The notes under the pieces were generated by a model, which searched no databases, had not been told where the DNA came from, and worked only from the letters and a program-made list of their open reading frames with translations. From NCBI GenBank assembly GCA_019358895.1, contig JAHHIG010000004.1, forward strand, positions 1 to 64,000: a stretch of DNA of 64,000 nt, written 5' to 3'. Each line of letters begins with the position of its first letter. Position 1 is the stretch's first letter. Positions 24,705 to 33,777 of this stretch are shown in pieces. The position numbers and the translations under genes were made by a program. The stretch is from Tildeniella nuda ZEHNDER 1965/U140 (GTDB taxonomy: Bacteria; Cyanobacteriota; Cyanobacteriia; Leptolyngbyales; Leptolyngbyaceae).

Positions 24705-25475
24705 CTACTTCACCGCCATCGAAAAGGCATAACGATAGCCTCTGAAGTTCGACTCTAGTTCAATCACATAGTCACCTGTTTGAGCGAGTTGTCCATTCCA
24801 GGTCGATCGCTTCTCGTCTTTTTCATGCCCTAACAGTACGGTGCCATCAGGAGCCATAATCATCGGAAAGGGACCTCGATCGTGGGTAATCGTCAACGTT
24901 TGTCCCTGCTTGACAGGCAGCACGTAGCGATGGCTACCCGATCCTACAAAGCGATCGACCACCTGTACAGCAGTGCCATCGGCGCTCAGGCTGATGCGCT
25001 CTACCTTCTGGTTGCAGCTATTCACGGTTTGCTGCTTGGAGACCCAGCCTTTCAAGGGCGACTTGATCTGGAGCCAGCCGTCCTGCTCATCGGCGATCGT
25101 TATCAGCGTACCGTTCTTGAGTTGACCGACCACATTGTCGCCGTCTATTGTGGGTGCAGAGCGGACATTTAGCGGTGGCTTGGGGTCATTCACAAGCGCC
25201 ATTTTGACCACGCATGATTCGATTGTCCGGTTTGCTGTGGACGTTGGACTGGGCGCTGTTTCAGTCGTTTGCTTTTGTGCGATCGATGAGGAAGGCGAGG
25301 CGGCAGGTGAAGGGTTGAGAGGCGATTGGCTTGCAGGTGCGGCGATCGGGGAAGCACTGGTTGATACTCCCGGCGGCTCTGTCACTGAAGACTGTGAACA
25401 GGCAACCGTTATTCCAGCAAGCGCTGCCAACGCAAGAGCACCCGCTACAGCCAGCACAGAAGCATTAGGTTTCAT
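24705..25475 (-). CDS. SH3-domain lipoprotein
   Basis: A 256-residue exported protein. The N-terminus MKPNASVLAVAGALALAALAG leads to ITVAC, a lipobox, so it is probably lipid anchored. A Ser/Pro/Thr-rich spacer (28-85) follows. The bacterial SH3 (SH3b) domain spans about 97-152 with LNVRSAPTIDGDNVVGQLKNGT and GWLQIKSPLKGWVSKQ; it may bind peptidoglycan. The C-terminal 100 residues form a beta-sandwich-like domain (YVLPVKQGQTLTI...GDYVIELESNFRGYRYAFSM), like pre-peptidase C-terminal domains. Confidence 0.85.
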   Translation of the reverse strand: MKPNASVLAVAGALALAALAGITVACSQSSVTEPPGVSTSASPIAAPASQSPLNPSPAASPSSSIAQKQTTETAPSPTSTANRTIESCVVKMALVNDPKPPLNVRSAPTIDGDNVVGQLKNGTLITIADEQDGWLQIKSPLKGWVSKQQTVNSCNQKVERISLSADGTAVQVVDRFVGSGSHRYVLPVKQGQTLTITHDRGPFPMIMAPDGTVLLGHEKDEKRSTWNGQLAQTGDYVIELESNFRGYRYAFSMAVK

Positions 25476-25801
25476 AGAAGTGAGTTCCTGGAAGAGTATC
25501 TAAGGAATGGCTACAGGGTCTTTGAAGCTAGCAACGGACGAAGCCAGACTGGATGTGCAACTTTTCTAAGTGCAACAGGATGGCGCTCTACCATCTGAGT
25601 GCCTTCGTTGACGCTCTGTTGAAACACTACATAGCGTGCCCACAGAGTGCCATTGTGTGACGATCGCCCAACCGCATCAAGCAATACCGACATACCGTTT
25701 AAAGGACTGTCACAATTTTGACCAAGATTGCAACATGGTCAGCGGCAATCGCTCAGTGTGCCATCTATATTGATCTTAGTTGTTGTCAGAGGGATCAAGG
25801 C

Positions 25802-27175
25802 TTGAGTGAACCGTCGATCGTCGAGCAAGCATGGGCAGCCCTTGAAAAATCCGTCATTTATTACCAGGGTGAGCCGATTGGCACGATCGCTGCCAGCGAC
25901 CCTGACGTGGTATCGCTGAACTACGATCAGTGCTTTGTACGCGACTTTATTTCGTCTGGGCTGCTGTACTTGATCAAAGGCAAGCCTGCCATTGTGCGTA
26001 ATTTTTTGGAGGCAACCCTCAAATTACAGCCCAAAACAGGGCAGCTTGATTGCTCAAAACCCAGCCGGGGCTTAATGCCTGCCAGCTTTAAAATTGCCTC
26101 AATCAACGGACAAGACTATCTCAAGGCGGACTTTGGCAACCATGCGATCGGACGAGTTGCGCCAGCCGATGCCTGTCTGTGGTGGATCATTCTCTTGCGG
26201 GCATATCTCATTTCCACTCAAGATTTCGAGTTGGTGCAACGCGCCGATTTTCAAGAAGGCATTCGCGTTAGCCTCGAACTGTGTCTAGTCACGCGCTTCG
26301 ATATGTATCCGATGGTGCTCGTGCCGGATGGGGCAAGTATGATCGATCGACGCATGGGGCTTTACGGACATCCGCTCGATATTCAATCATTGTTTTATGC
26401 CGCACTGCGGGCAAGCCTGGAACTGCTAGTGCCCAATGCAGAGAATCAAACCATGATCCAAGCGGTGTGTAATCGCCTACCCCTCTTACTCCGGCAGCTA
26501 CGCGAAGATTATTGGCTTGATCCAGAACGTTTGAATGTAATTTACCGCTATCAGGTAGAAGAATACGGTGAAGAGGCGCTCAACCAGTTCAATATTTACT
26601 CTGACTCGATCCCGTTCTATCGACTGGCAAAATGGATACCCGAAGCGGGTGGTTATCTGGCGGGCAATCTCGGTCCCTCGCAGCTGGATTGCCGCTTCTT
26701 TGCGTTAGGTAACTTGATGGCAATTATTGCGTCGCTCACAACGGAGCTACAGTCCCACAAGATTTTGAACTTGATTGAACTGCGCTGGAGCGACTTGATT
26801 AGCCACATGCCAATGAAGCTCTGCTACCCGGCGTTGGAAGACAATGACTGGCGCACGATCACTGGAGCCGATCCTAAAAATCGTCCCTGGTCGTATCACA
26901 ATGGGGGAAGCTGGCCCGTGTTGCTGTGGATGCTGGTAGCAGCGGCAAAAAAAATGAATCGTGGCGAATTGGCACATCACGCGATCGCCATTGCCGAACG
27001 TCGTCTGGTGCAGGACCAGTGGCCCGAATACTACGATGGTCCCGATGGTCGTCTCATTGGCAAAGAATCACGAAAATACCAGACCTGGACTATTACTGGC
27101 TATTTACTAGCAAAAGAAATCACTGCAAATCCCGATCATCTCAAGCTCATGACGTTTGATCTTGATATGAGGTGA
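25802..27175 (+). CDS. Neutral/alkaline invertase, GH100
   Basis: Hydrolyses sucrose to glucose and fructose in the cytoplasm. The GH100 signatures are clear: NYDQCFVRDFISSGLLYLIKG with the catalytic aspartate, GRGLMPASFKI, HAIGRVAPADACLWWI, MYGHPLDIQSLFYAALRA in the form LYGHPLDIQ, and WSYHNGGSWPVLLW near the end. I use TTG 25802 (MSEPSIVEQAW) because family members start close to this point; the frame is open back to TTG 25718, which would add 28 residues. Homologous plant invertases derive from cyanobacteria. No sucrose synthase or sucrose phosphate synthase gene is nearby. Confidence 0.9.
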   Translation: MSEPSIVEQAWAALEKSVIYYQGEPIGTIAASDPDVVSLNYDQCFVRDFISSGLLYLIKGKPAIVRNFLEATLKLQPKTGQLDCSKPSRGLMPASFKIASINGQDYLKADFGNHAIGRVAPADACLWWIILLRAYLISTQDFELVQRADFQEGIRVSLELCLVTRFDMYPMVLVPDGASMIDRRMGLYGHPLDIQSLFYAALRASLELLVPNAENQTMIQAVCNRLPLLLRQLREDYWLDPERLNVIYRYQVEEYGEEALNQFNIYSDSIPFYRLAKWIPEAGGYLAGNLGPSQLDCRFFALGNLMAIIASLTTELQSHKILNLIELRWSDLISHMPMKLCYPALEDNDWRTITGADPKNRPWSYHNGGSWPVLLWMLVAAAKKMNRGELAHHAIAIAERRLVQDQWPEYYDGPDGRLIGKESRKYQTWTITGYLLAKEITANPDHLKLMTFDLDMR

Positions 27176-27221
27176 CCATTGCTCCCTCTGCAAATTGCAG
27201 TCAGTCCACCGACTCACGCCT

Positions 27222-28241
27222 TCACTTCGTGGCTTGCCAAACCTTGATTGTGCCGTCGTTGCCAGTGCTGGCGATCGCTCGTCCATTCGGACTAAAGGCA
27301 ACGACAAGAGTTGGATCAACGGCGAGCGTTTTGAGCAGTGCTCCGGTTGCTGTGTCCCATAGTTTAATTGTTTTATCGCGGCTACCGCTAACGATCGTGC
27401 GTCCATCCGGGGCGATCGCTACCCCTGTGATGACATCCGAGTGACTGATTAAAGTGGCTTTTAATTGTGCTGTAGTCAAATCCCAAACTTTAACCGTGTC
27501 ATCGCCACCACTGACGACGGTGTGACCATCGGGGTGGAAGGCAAGGGTATAGATGGGGCGTTTGGAGGCGACGAACGTATGAATCGCTTCGCCTGTGGCT
27601 GCTTTCCAGAGGCGGATGGTGCCATCATAGCCGCCGCTGGCAAGGGTCTTACCGTCACGGGCAAAAACGACAGCGTTGACGGTATCGCTGTGCCCTGTGA
27701 AACTACGCTGCAATTTCCCAGTCGCCACGTCCCACAGTTCAACCGTTTTTTTCCAACTGCTGGTAGCAAGGGTCGTGCCATCGGGGCTAAAGGCGATCGC
27801 CTGTACGGGAAACGGATAGCTGGGAAACGATCGGATAAACTGTCCCGTGCTGACTTGCCATAGCCTGACTTTGCCATCATCGCCCCCCGTTGCCAGGGTT
27901 TGCCCATCGGGACTAAACGCGATCGACTCCACTCTGGAGAGCACGCTAAAGTCGCGCAGCAGGTTCCCAGTTTTGAAGTCCCACAGGTCAACATTGCCTT
28001 CAACGCTACCGCTGGCGATCGTTCGCCCATCCGGACTGATGGCGATCTGGAGGATGGGTTCGTCCGCTTTTGTGATGGTGCGGACTAATTGAGCCGACTG
28101 CCAGGGACTGGATACAGTGGTGCTGGGTGGCGCTGTCAAAGGTGGAAAGTCTGAAGAGGAGGACGTATCACAGCCTGCGAGGATGACTGCCAGAGCCGCG
28201 ATCGCCATTAATCCTGTAGAGTGTATGCGCGTTGCAGTCAT
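27222..28241 (-). CDS. WD40-repeat lipoprotein
   Basis: A seven-bladed WD40 propeller on a lipoprotein stem. I chose ATG 28241, giving MTATRIHSTGLMAIAALAVILAGCDTSSS with lipobox LAGC; the upstream ORF extension (to 28430) is not signal-like and overlaps mlaD. The blades recur every 40-42 residues, with sequences such as IAFSPDGQTLATGGDDGKVRLW and VVFARDGKTLASGGYDGTIRLW. It lies 28 bp after mlaD on the same strand, so it may be co-transcribed and act as an envelope scaffold with the lipid transporter. Confidence 0.88.
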   Translation of the reverse strand: MTATRIHSTGLMAIAALAVILAGCDTSSSSDFPPLTAPPSTTVSSPWQSAQLVRTITKADEPILQIAISPDGRTIASGSVEGNVDLWDFKTGNLLRDFSVLSRVESIAFSPDGQTLATGGDDGKVRLWQVSTGQFIRSFPSYPFPVQAIAFSPDGTTLATSSWKKTVELWDVATGKLQRSFTGHSDTVNAVVFARDGKTLASGGYDGTIRLWKAATGEAIHTFVASKRPIYTLAFHPDGHTVVSGGDDTVKVWDLTTAQLKATLISHSDVITGVAIAPDGRTIVSGSRDKTIKLWDTATGALLKTLAVDPTLVVAFSPNGRAIASTGNDGTIKVWQATK

Positions 28242-28269
28242 CTTTGTTTTCCCATGCTGCATCTTCTTT

Positions 28270-29484
28270 TTATCGTGGCACCTCAGCGATCGGTGGTGTT
28301 GGGTCAACAGTTGGCTGTACAGGAACGCTAGAGGCTGCGGATTCTTTGATCGGCACCTCGATCGCGGCGATTGGAGCAAGTAAACGCGCCACTTCTGCCT
28401 GCTGCTGGAGTTGCTGTGTGGAAGAGACAAGCTTGCTTAAGCCATTAATCAGCTTACGGAGATTGACGCGGAAACTTGGATCGCCCGTGAGTTCGTCTAA
28501 ATCCGAAGTAATTTTCCGAGTGTTCTCAAAGGTAGAGCGGGCAGAATCAAGCGTTTGCTGTAGTAGGAGTACGTTATTGGGGTTGCCAAAGTCGTTTGAG
28601 AAGGTGCGTAGATTAGCCGAGGCGGCGGCAGCGTTGGCAGACAGGGTTTCCAGGTTACGGAGAATATCGGTGCGCTTGACCTGGTTGAGTACAGGGGACA
28701 GGCTGGCGATCGCGCCTTTTAATTCACCGCTTGCCTCACTCACATTACTGAGCGTCGTGGTGAGCGAACTTCGATTGGTAGCAAGCAGTCGATTCGCTTC
28801 TTGAGCCGTCAGACCCAGTTGACGCGCCGTGATCCGAAATTCATCAAGGGTTGGACCAACGGTTTTGAGCGGTTTTGAGACTTCACGGCTCAATTTAGCA
28901 ATCCCAGCCGCCGCGTTGGAGGCATTTTTCGCTACCGAATTGACGTTGGCGGTAAACTCCGGGTCGCTGACCAGGTTGGCAATGCGAAGCACAGCCCGAA
29001 TCAATTCGTTGACGTTAAGCCGCGCCTGACCTTGCAGTCGAGAGCCATTGCAGATGATGATACTGGGGTTGCAGTTACGATCGAGCGGTTGAGCAATCTC
29101 ACCCGCCGGAAGATCTTGCAGTGGCGAAATGTCGATCGACGGTTCCCCAATTAACCCGGATTGATTCGCTTCAATGACGGCACTGCTGGGAATTAAGAGA
29201 TCAGACGGTGAGATCTTGACCTTGAGGACAACGCCTCTGGGCTGAGGTTTCACACCCACGACTTCGCCCACTTTAATCCCACGATAGGCGACGGGTGTAC
29301 CCTGCTTAATACCGCCTGCATTATCGAATTCGACAAAGGCGTTGTAGCTACGTTTTCCAGGGCTGAAGCCGCGCAGCCAAACAATCAGCAGGACAAAGAG
29401 CGCGATCGCCACCAGCACAAACAGTCCCAGGGAGCTTTCCCGGAGCGATCGCGAAAGTCGCCTGCCGCCTGTAAGATTCTGCAT
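28270..29484 (-). CDS. mlaD: MlaD/MCE family lipid transport protein
   Basis: Periplasmic substrate-binding part of an Mla-type ABC lipid transporter (plastid relatives: TGD2, Ycf22). One transmembrane anchor lies at about 19-37. The MCE domain covers about 45-120 with YNAFVEFDNAGGIKQGTPVAYRGIKVGEVVGV. A long coiled-coil/helical region (about 160-365) follows, and a Pro-rich tail. The product has 404 residues. mlaF lies upstream on the same strand, 224 bp away; mlaE (permease) is not in the window. Confidence 0.9.
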   Translation of the reverse strand: MQNLTGGRRLSRSLRESSLGLFVLVAIALFVLLIVWLRGFSPGKRSYNAFVEFDNAGGIKQGTPVAYRGIKVGEVVGVKPQPRGVVLKVKISPSDLLIPSSAVIEANQSGLIGEPSIDISPLQDLPAGEIAQPLDRNCNPSIIICNGSRLQGQARLNVNELIRAVLRIANLVSDPEFTANVNSVAKNASNAAAGIAKLSREVSKPLKTVGPTLDEFRITARQLGLTAQEANRLLATNRSSLTTTLSNVSEASGELKGAIASLSPVLNQVKRTDILRNLETLSANAAAASANLRTFSNDFGNPNNVLLLQQTLDSARSTFENTRKITSDLDELTGDPSFRVNLRKLINGLSKLVSSTQQLQQQAEVARLLAPIAAIEVPIKESAASSVPVQPTVDPTPPIAEVPR

Positions 29485-29536
29485 ACACTCTCCTCACGCT
29501 ACTAAGTTACTGGGCGTAATTAAACTGAAGATGATT

Positions 29537-29592
29537 TTGGGGGTCGAGGGGGTGGAACCCCCTGCCTGGGGGCAACGCCCCCAAACCCCTCC
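29537..29592. repeat. GC-rich double hairpin between mlaF and mlaD
   Basis: GAGGGGGT/ACCCCCT and GGGGGC/GCCCCC hairpins in a row, flanked by TTTGGGG and CCCCAAA-like arms. This is typical of dispersed cyanobacterial intergenic repeats. It could weaken readthrough from mlaF to mlaD. Confidence 0.55.
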
Positions 29593-29708
29593 CCACAATT
29601 AATTGTGGCTATCTACTTATCTGTCAAGTTTGCATTGATGGTTGAAGACGGATGATGTTTCAAGGGGTTTCCATCCCCAAAAAGCTTGACAGAACCCGAT
29701 CGCTGGCA

Positions 29709-30491
29709 TTAACCCGTCGCATGAATCGGTCCTTCTGTGCTACCGCTTGCAAATTGCCGAATCATTGGATTATCGGTGGTTTTCACCTCTTCTGCGGAGC
29801 CTTCCCACTGAATTTTGCCTTCATAGAGAAAAACAAGACGATCAACGGCACGGCGCACGGTGCTTTCCTGATGGGTCACAATGGCGTAGCTACTACAGCC
29901 GACGTTAATGCACTGGAGCTGCCGGATTACATCTTCTAACACGGTGGAGGCGATCGGGTCTAACCCGGCGGTGGGTTCATCATAGAGCAGCACTTCTGGG
30001 CGATCCCTTGGGTTATCTGGGTTGGCAATAATGGCGCGGGCAAAGCTCACACGCTTTCGCATCCCGCCGGACAGTTGAGCGGGATAGCGATCGCCGATGT
30101 CTGGCAAACCCACCATCTCCAGTTTCTCATTGACCAAGTCCCGAATGCGCTGTCGTGGCAGCTTGGAATGCCGCATGAGATAGAAGCCAACATTTTCTTC
30201 AACGGTCAATGAGTCGAACAAAGCAGATTGCTGAAACACTAGACCAATGTTGATCGGGTCTGGTGTATCGTCGATCGATCCCAGACGCGGCTGACCTTGA
30301 ACAATGATCTCGCCTTCATCGGGCACATCCAGCCCAGCAATAATCCGTAAAATTGTTGACTTACCCGTCCCTGAAGGACCAATGATGCCCAAAGCATCGC
30401 CCCGGTAGAGCGTTAGATCAACGCGGTCTAAAATGACACGGCTGCCAAAGGCTTTAGACACTCCCTTTAATTCGATTAACGGCTCAGCCAT
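29709..30491 (-). CDS. mlaF: Mla-type ABC transporter ATPase
   Basis: ATP-binding subunit of the lipid transporter that works with MlaD. Walker A is GPSGTGKST, signature LSGGMRKRVSFARAI, Walker B VLLYDEPTAGLDP and the H-loop VTHQ. The N-terminus EPLIELKGVSKAFG is typical. I chose ATG 30491 (MAEPLIELKG); the ORF opens 20 codons earlier. The length is 260 residues. The gene heads the mlaF-mlaD-WD40 cluster. Confidence 0.92.
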   Translation of the reverse strand: MAEPLIELKGVSKAFGSRVILDRVDLTLYRGDALGIIGPSGTGKSTILRIIAGLDVPDEGEIIVQGQPRLGSIDDTPDPINIGLVFQQSALFDSLTVEENVGFYLMRHSKLPRQRIRDLVNEKLEMVGLPDIGDRYPAQLSGGMRKRVSFARAIIANPDNPRDRPEVLLYDEPTAGLDPIASTVLEDVIRQLQCINVGCSSYAIVTHQESTVRRAVDRLVFLYEGKIQWEGSAEEVKTTDNPMIRQFASGSTEGPIHATG

Positions 30492-30684
30492 TAGCGTGTG
30501 AGTGACAGAGAGATTACAAAGCGTCTGAAGCGTTACGACGATGGCATACACAACGTGTGGTCAACCATACCTTTACACGGTCTTCTTGAGTTTAACAACC
30601 CCCAATCTAGTTCGATGTAGCGCCCAGTGTTTGTTGTCGATCAAGGCAATTGGCGGGATCATAGCGCGATCGTGGCTCTAAAGA

Positions 30685-30918
30685 CTGAGACAGATGGACA
30701 GCGTCTGTCTCAGCCTCACAGATTCGTAATCAAACGATAAAGATCCGCCAAACTGCTGGCATGGCGCAATAGAGCGGGGTAGAACCAGCATGGTGTCGTC
30801 TTCAAACCTCAAACAAGCGACACTCTGAGATCTGATGGCTACCTTAGCGATCGGGTTTCAGTGACTCCAAAACGTACCTGCTACCGTGCCCTCTGGTTTG
30901 AAGGGCGGTAGCTTTTTT
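30685..30918 (+). ncRNA. Candidate structured small RNA or leader ending in a terminator
   Basis: It starts with a perfect hairpin (CTGAGACAGA, nine-base loop, TCTGTCTCAG) and ends with GCTACCGTGCCCT/AGGGCGGTAGC followed by six T. No ORF of note lies inside. I see none of the consensus of RNase P, tmRNA, Yfr1 or the yybP-ykoY manganese riboswitch. It could be an independent RNA or an attenuated leader upstream of mntH. Confidence 0.35.
30880..30918 (+). terminator. Intrinsic terminator upstream of mntH
   Basis: GCTACCG(t)GCCCT pairs with AGGGCGGTAGC around a short loop and is followed by TTTTTT (30913-30918). No plus-strand gene precedes it, so it must end a non-coding transcript or act as an attenuator. 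Confidence 0.65.
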
Positions 30919-31006
30919 GATGTGCGTCAGCTCTCTAGGGCGCGTCATCAATGAACGATCAAAAGCCTACGGCATCAGCCTGACCGCGCCCGCCCCAGAA
31001 AGCAGG

Positions 31007-31065
31007 CTAGGGGCTGTAGACTTGCCATCATCAGGACTCTGATTGTAATTGATGACAGCCCCTAG
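31007..31065. promoter_or_regulatory. 59-bp palindrome upstream of mntH
   Basis: CTAGGGGCTGT (31007-31017) and ACAGCCCCTAG (31055-31065) form a perfect 11-bp stem, with an inner CATCA/TGATG pairing. It ends 109 bp before the mntH start. It could be a leader structure or a small element; there is no T run after it. Confidence 0.4.
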
Positions 31066-31174
31066 TAGATTCGCACCGACTGTTTCGATCTCTACCTTTT
31101 CGATGTCTACCTTACGGTTGTATGCAATCTAAACCAGAGTGATAAGATAAATTATGAAAGAATTATGAAAGTAG

Positions 31175-32515
31175 ATGATGCCCCTTTCTAACGAGAACGT
31201 GCAGCCTGCACCCACCTCCAGACCGAGTCTGCAAGAAGTTCACCGCAGTATCCCAATTCCCCATGCCAAAGGGTTCTGGCGGAAGATGGTAGCGTATGCT
31301 GGACCGGGTTATCTGGTTTCTGTCGGTTACATGGATCCTGGCAATTGGGCAACCGATCTGGCAGGTGGCTCCAAATTTGGCTACACGCTGCTGAGCGTCA
31401 TCTTGCTTTCAAACTTAATGGCGGTGTTGCTGCAATCGCTCTGTGTGCGTCTGGGCGTGGCAACAGGGAAAGATCTGGCGCAGATGTGCCGTGATGCTTT
31501 CAGCCCTCGTGTCAGCTTTCTGCTGTGGGTGCTGTGCGAAATTGCGATCGCTGCCTGCGACCTGGCAGAGCTTTTAGGCAGTGCGATCGCGCTTCAGCTA
31601 TTGTTTGGACTCCCGTTGGTTTGGGGTGTTGCCGTCACAGCGCTCGATGTGCTGTTGCTACTCTTCCTACAAAGCAAGGGCTTTCGCTACGTCGAAGCGC
31701 TTGTCATCGTGCTGGTGGCAACGATCGGCGCTTGCTTCACGGCGGAGATTCTGTTTGCGCGACCGGATGTAGGCAGCATTGTTCAGGGCTTTCTACCGAA
31801 CCGTGAGATTCTGCGAAACCCGGATATGCTTTACATTGCGATCGGCATTCTGGGTGCAACGGTAATGCCACACAACCTGTATTTGCACTCAGCCATCGTC
31901 CAAACCCGCGCCTGGGAACCGACTCCTGAAAAGCGGCGAGAGGCAATCCGATTTGGCACGATCGATTCTACGGTAGCGTTGACGCTGGCACTCTTCATCA
32001 ACTCTGCCATTCTGATCGTTGCGGCTGCGACCTTCTACACCGCTGGCTACCGCGAGGTCGCAGAGATTCAGGATGCGTACAAACTGCTGTCACCGTTGCT
32101 GGGAGTCAGTGCCGCCAGCACCATTTTTGGGCTGGCACTCCTTGCTTCTGGGCAAAGCTCCACGCTCACAGCAACACTAGCGGGGCAGATTGTGATGGAA
32201 GGCTTTCTGCAACTCCGACTGCCGTCCTGGTTACGCCGCCTTGCGACTCGCCTGTTGGCGATCGTGCCTGCCCTGATTGCGATCGTGTTTTTTGGTGAGC
32301 GCAGCACAGGTCAACTACTGGTGCTGAGTCAGGTGATTTTAAGCTTGCAGTTGTCGTTTGCCGTAGTGCCATTAGTCATGTTTACGAGCGATCGTCGCCT
32401 GATGGGTGAGTTTGTTAATCCGACGTGGCTAAAGGTGCTTGCCTGGTCAGTTGCCGTCATCATTGGCAGTCTAAACCTTTGGTTACTGCTTCAGACGTTT
32501 TTAGGGTGGTTGTGA
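31175..32515 (+). CDS. mntH: Nramp-family Mn2+/H+ transporter
   Basis: A divalent metal importer, mainly for manganese, which cyanobacteria need for photosystem II. Residues 54-57 are DPGN, the metal-binding motif of helix 1 (GYMDPGNWATDLAGGSKFGY). The second key motif, MPHNLYLHS, is on helix 6. About 11 hydrophobic segments are visible over 446 residues. The N-terminal 35 residues are polar. It has its own upstream region with structured elements, and is transcribed alone, convergent with thiE. Confidence 0.95.
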   Translation: MMPLSNENVQPAPTSRPSLQEVHRSIPIPHAKGFWRKMVAYAGPGYLVSVGYMDPGNWATDLAGGSKFGYTLLSVILLSNLMAVLLQSLCVRLGVATGKDLAQMCRDAFSPRVSFLLWVLCEIAIAACDLAELLGSAIALQLLFGLPLVWGVAVTALDVLLLLFLQSKGFRYVEALVIVLVATIGACFTAEILFARPDVGSIVQGFLPNREILRNPDMLYIAIGILGATVMPHNLYLHSAIVQTRAWEPTPEKRREAIRFGTIDSTVALTLALFINSAILIVAAATFYTAGYREVAEIQDAYKLLSPLLGVSAASTIFGLALLASGQSSTLTATLAGQIVMEGFLQLRLPSWLRRLATRLLAIVPALIAIVFFGERSTGQLLVLSQVILSLQLSFAVVPLVMFTSDRRLMGEFVNPTWLKVLAWSVAVIIGSLNLWLLLQTFLGWL

Positions 32516-32626
32516 GGTAAAAGGCAGAGGGCAGAGGGTAGGAGGCAGAAGGGGCAGGGGAGCGGAGGAAGCAAGGGAGGCAGAGGATAGGAAAAAAGCT
32601 GATAGCTGATAGCTGACAGCTAATGG
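32516..32626. repeat. Purine-rich GGCAGAG-type and AGCTGAT heptanucleotide arrays
   Basis: GCAGAGG-type units from 32520 to about 32590, then CTGATAG units (32600-32618), between the convergent mntH and thiE genes. Confidence 0.65.
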
Positions 32627-32627
32627 C

Positions 32628-33668
32628 TTAACGTCTGAGTTGCGAAAGGAATTGTTGCGTTGTGAGCGTTGGTTGTTCGGCGTGCATGATGGCGCGAACG
32701 ATCGCCACACGATCGACCTTCGCAGCGAGAACGTCAGGTAAATTGTTGGCATCAATGCCACCGATCGCAAACCAGGGAATCGTTGCGTGTTCGGCGGCAT
32801 AGCGCACATAGTCAAATCCAGCAGCCGGTCTGCCTGCTTTGGTTGGCGTTTCGTAAACAGGTCCAACGCCGATATAATCGGCTCCTTCCTGAATGGCACG
32901 GTGGAGATCGTCGGGACAGTGAGTGGAGCGTCCGATGAGGCACTGGGAGCCAAGGAGCTGTCGTGCAAGCGCGATCGGGATATCCTGCTGACCCAGATGC
33001 ACACCATCGGCATCAACTGCGATCGCTAGATCGACGCGATCGTTCACGATAAACAGCGCATTGTAATGACGGCAGAGTTGAGCCAGCTTTTGGGCATTGC
33101 GAAGCCGAACATCATCATCAGCGGTTTTGTCACGATACTGCACCAGCGTCAAGCCGCCTTTGAGCGCTGCTTCCACCGTGTCGAACAGATTGTCCGTGGG
33201 TGATGTGACAAGGTAAAGTTTCGCTTGTTCTAACTGTTGCCGCCGCTGATCTGCCGTCAGCTTGCTTTCTAGCGTGTAGACCCGATAGCGCATCTGCTTG
33301 CACGCCTCTCCCATGTCGGGGCGATAAACTTTTCCATATTCTTCTAAGACCCGTAACGCTTCTTGAACACGACATAAGTTGGCTTGTAGCACTGCCTGCA
33401 CGCTCGATCGCGCCGCTTCATCAGGATGGGTTAGCAACGTGCCAGCATCGCCGGGTGTATCTCTTGCTGCACGAAGATCGGGGGTATGCCAATGCGCTAG
33501 TTCCTGCCGTAGATGCTTGCACTCGTCGGTCAGAACGGCATTGTCTAGCCCAAAGCGACACCATTCTTCGATCGTTCTCAAGCCTTCACGCGCACGGTCT
33601 AAGTTGGCATCCAAAATACGGCAGAGTGAGACCTGCACAAACCGAGCTTGACTGTTTGTATTGCCCAT
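32628..33668 (-). CDS. thiE: Thiamine phosphate synthase with N-terminal domain
   Basis: Joins HMP-PP and thiazole phosphate to thiamine phosphate. Residues 1-135 are the extra helical domain typical of cyanobacterial ThiE (SLCRILDANLDRAREGLRTIEEWCRFGLDN). Residues about 145-346 are the TIM-barrel synthase: LYLVTSPTDN, GLTLVQYRDK, FIVNDRVDLAIAVDADGVHLGQQD, IGRSTHCPDD, ADYIGVGPVYETPTKAG and WFAIGGID. The length of 346 residues is normal for the bipartite form. No TPP riboswitch consensus is visible upstream. Confidence 0.95.
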   Translation of the reverse strand: MGNTNSQARFVQVSLCRILDANLDRAREGLRTIEEWCRFGLDNAVLTDECKHLRQELAHWHTPDLRAARDTPGDAGTLLTHPDEAARSSVQAVLQANLCRVQEALRVLEEYGKVYRPDMGEACKQMRYRVYTLESKLTADQRRQQLEQAKLYLVTSPTDNLFDTVEAALKGGLTLVQYRDKTADDDVRLRNAQKLAQLCRHYNALFIVNDRVDLAIAVDADGVHLGQQDIPIALARQLLGSQCLIGRSTHCPDDLHRAIQEGADYIGVGPVYETPTKAGRPAAGFDYVRYAAEHATIPWFAIGGIDANNLPDVLAAKVDRVAIVRAIMHAEQPTLTTQQFLSQLRR

Positions 33669-33726
33669 AGGAAGTATCGATCGACTGTTTTATCCAGGCT
33701 ATCGAGTTATGGGAAGGGAAACCAAC

Positions 33727-33777
33727 AGATCCCCGACTTCTCTACGAAGTCGGGGATCTTCGGGAAGTCGGGGATCT
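33727..33777. repeat. Hairpin with a duplicated right arm
   Basis: AGATCCCCGACTTC (33727-33740) pairs perfectly with GAAGTCGGGGATCT at 33746-33759, and the same right arm is repeated at 33764-33777. It is related to the terminator at 57374. It lies between the divergent thiE and DUF1565 genes; the rest of that 328-bp gap shows no gene. Confidence 0.7.

Larger units (their letters stand above)
30492..31174. other. 683-bp gap before mntH with structured elements
   Basis: No protein gene seen. It holds a perfect 10-bp hairpin CTGAGACAGA/TCTGTCTCAG (30685-30713), a terminator on the plus strand (30880-30918) and a 59-bp palindrome (31007-31065). The stretch from the hairpin to the terminator (about 235 nt) could be a small RNA. 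Just before mntH, GAATTATGAAA is repeated. Confidence 0.5.

Noticed and set aside
25511-25693. A 60-codon ORF on the minus strand before the invertase
   Set aside because: Not linked to any recognisable family, and it lies in the promoter region of two divergent genes. It could still be a fragment of something.
30492-31174. yybP-ykoY manganese riboswitch, tmRNA or RNase P RNA before mntH
   Set aside because: None of the consensus stretches of these RNAs could be recognised; only generic hairpins and a terminator are visible.
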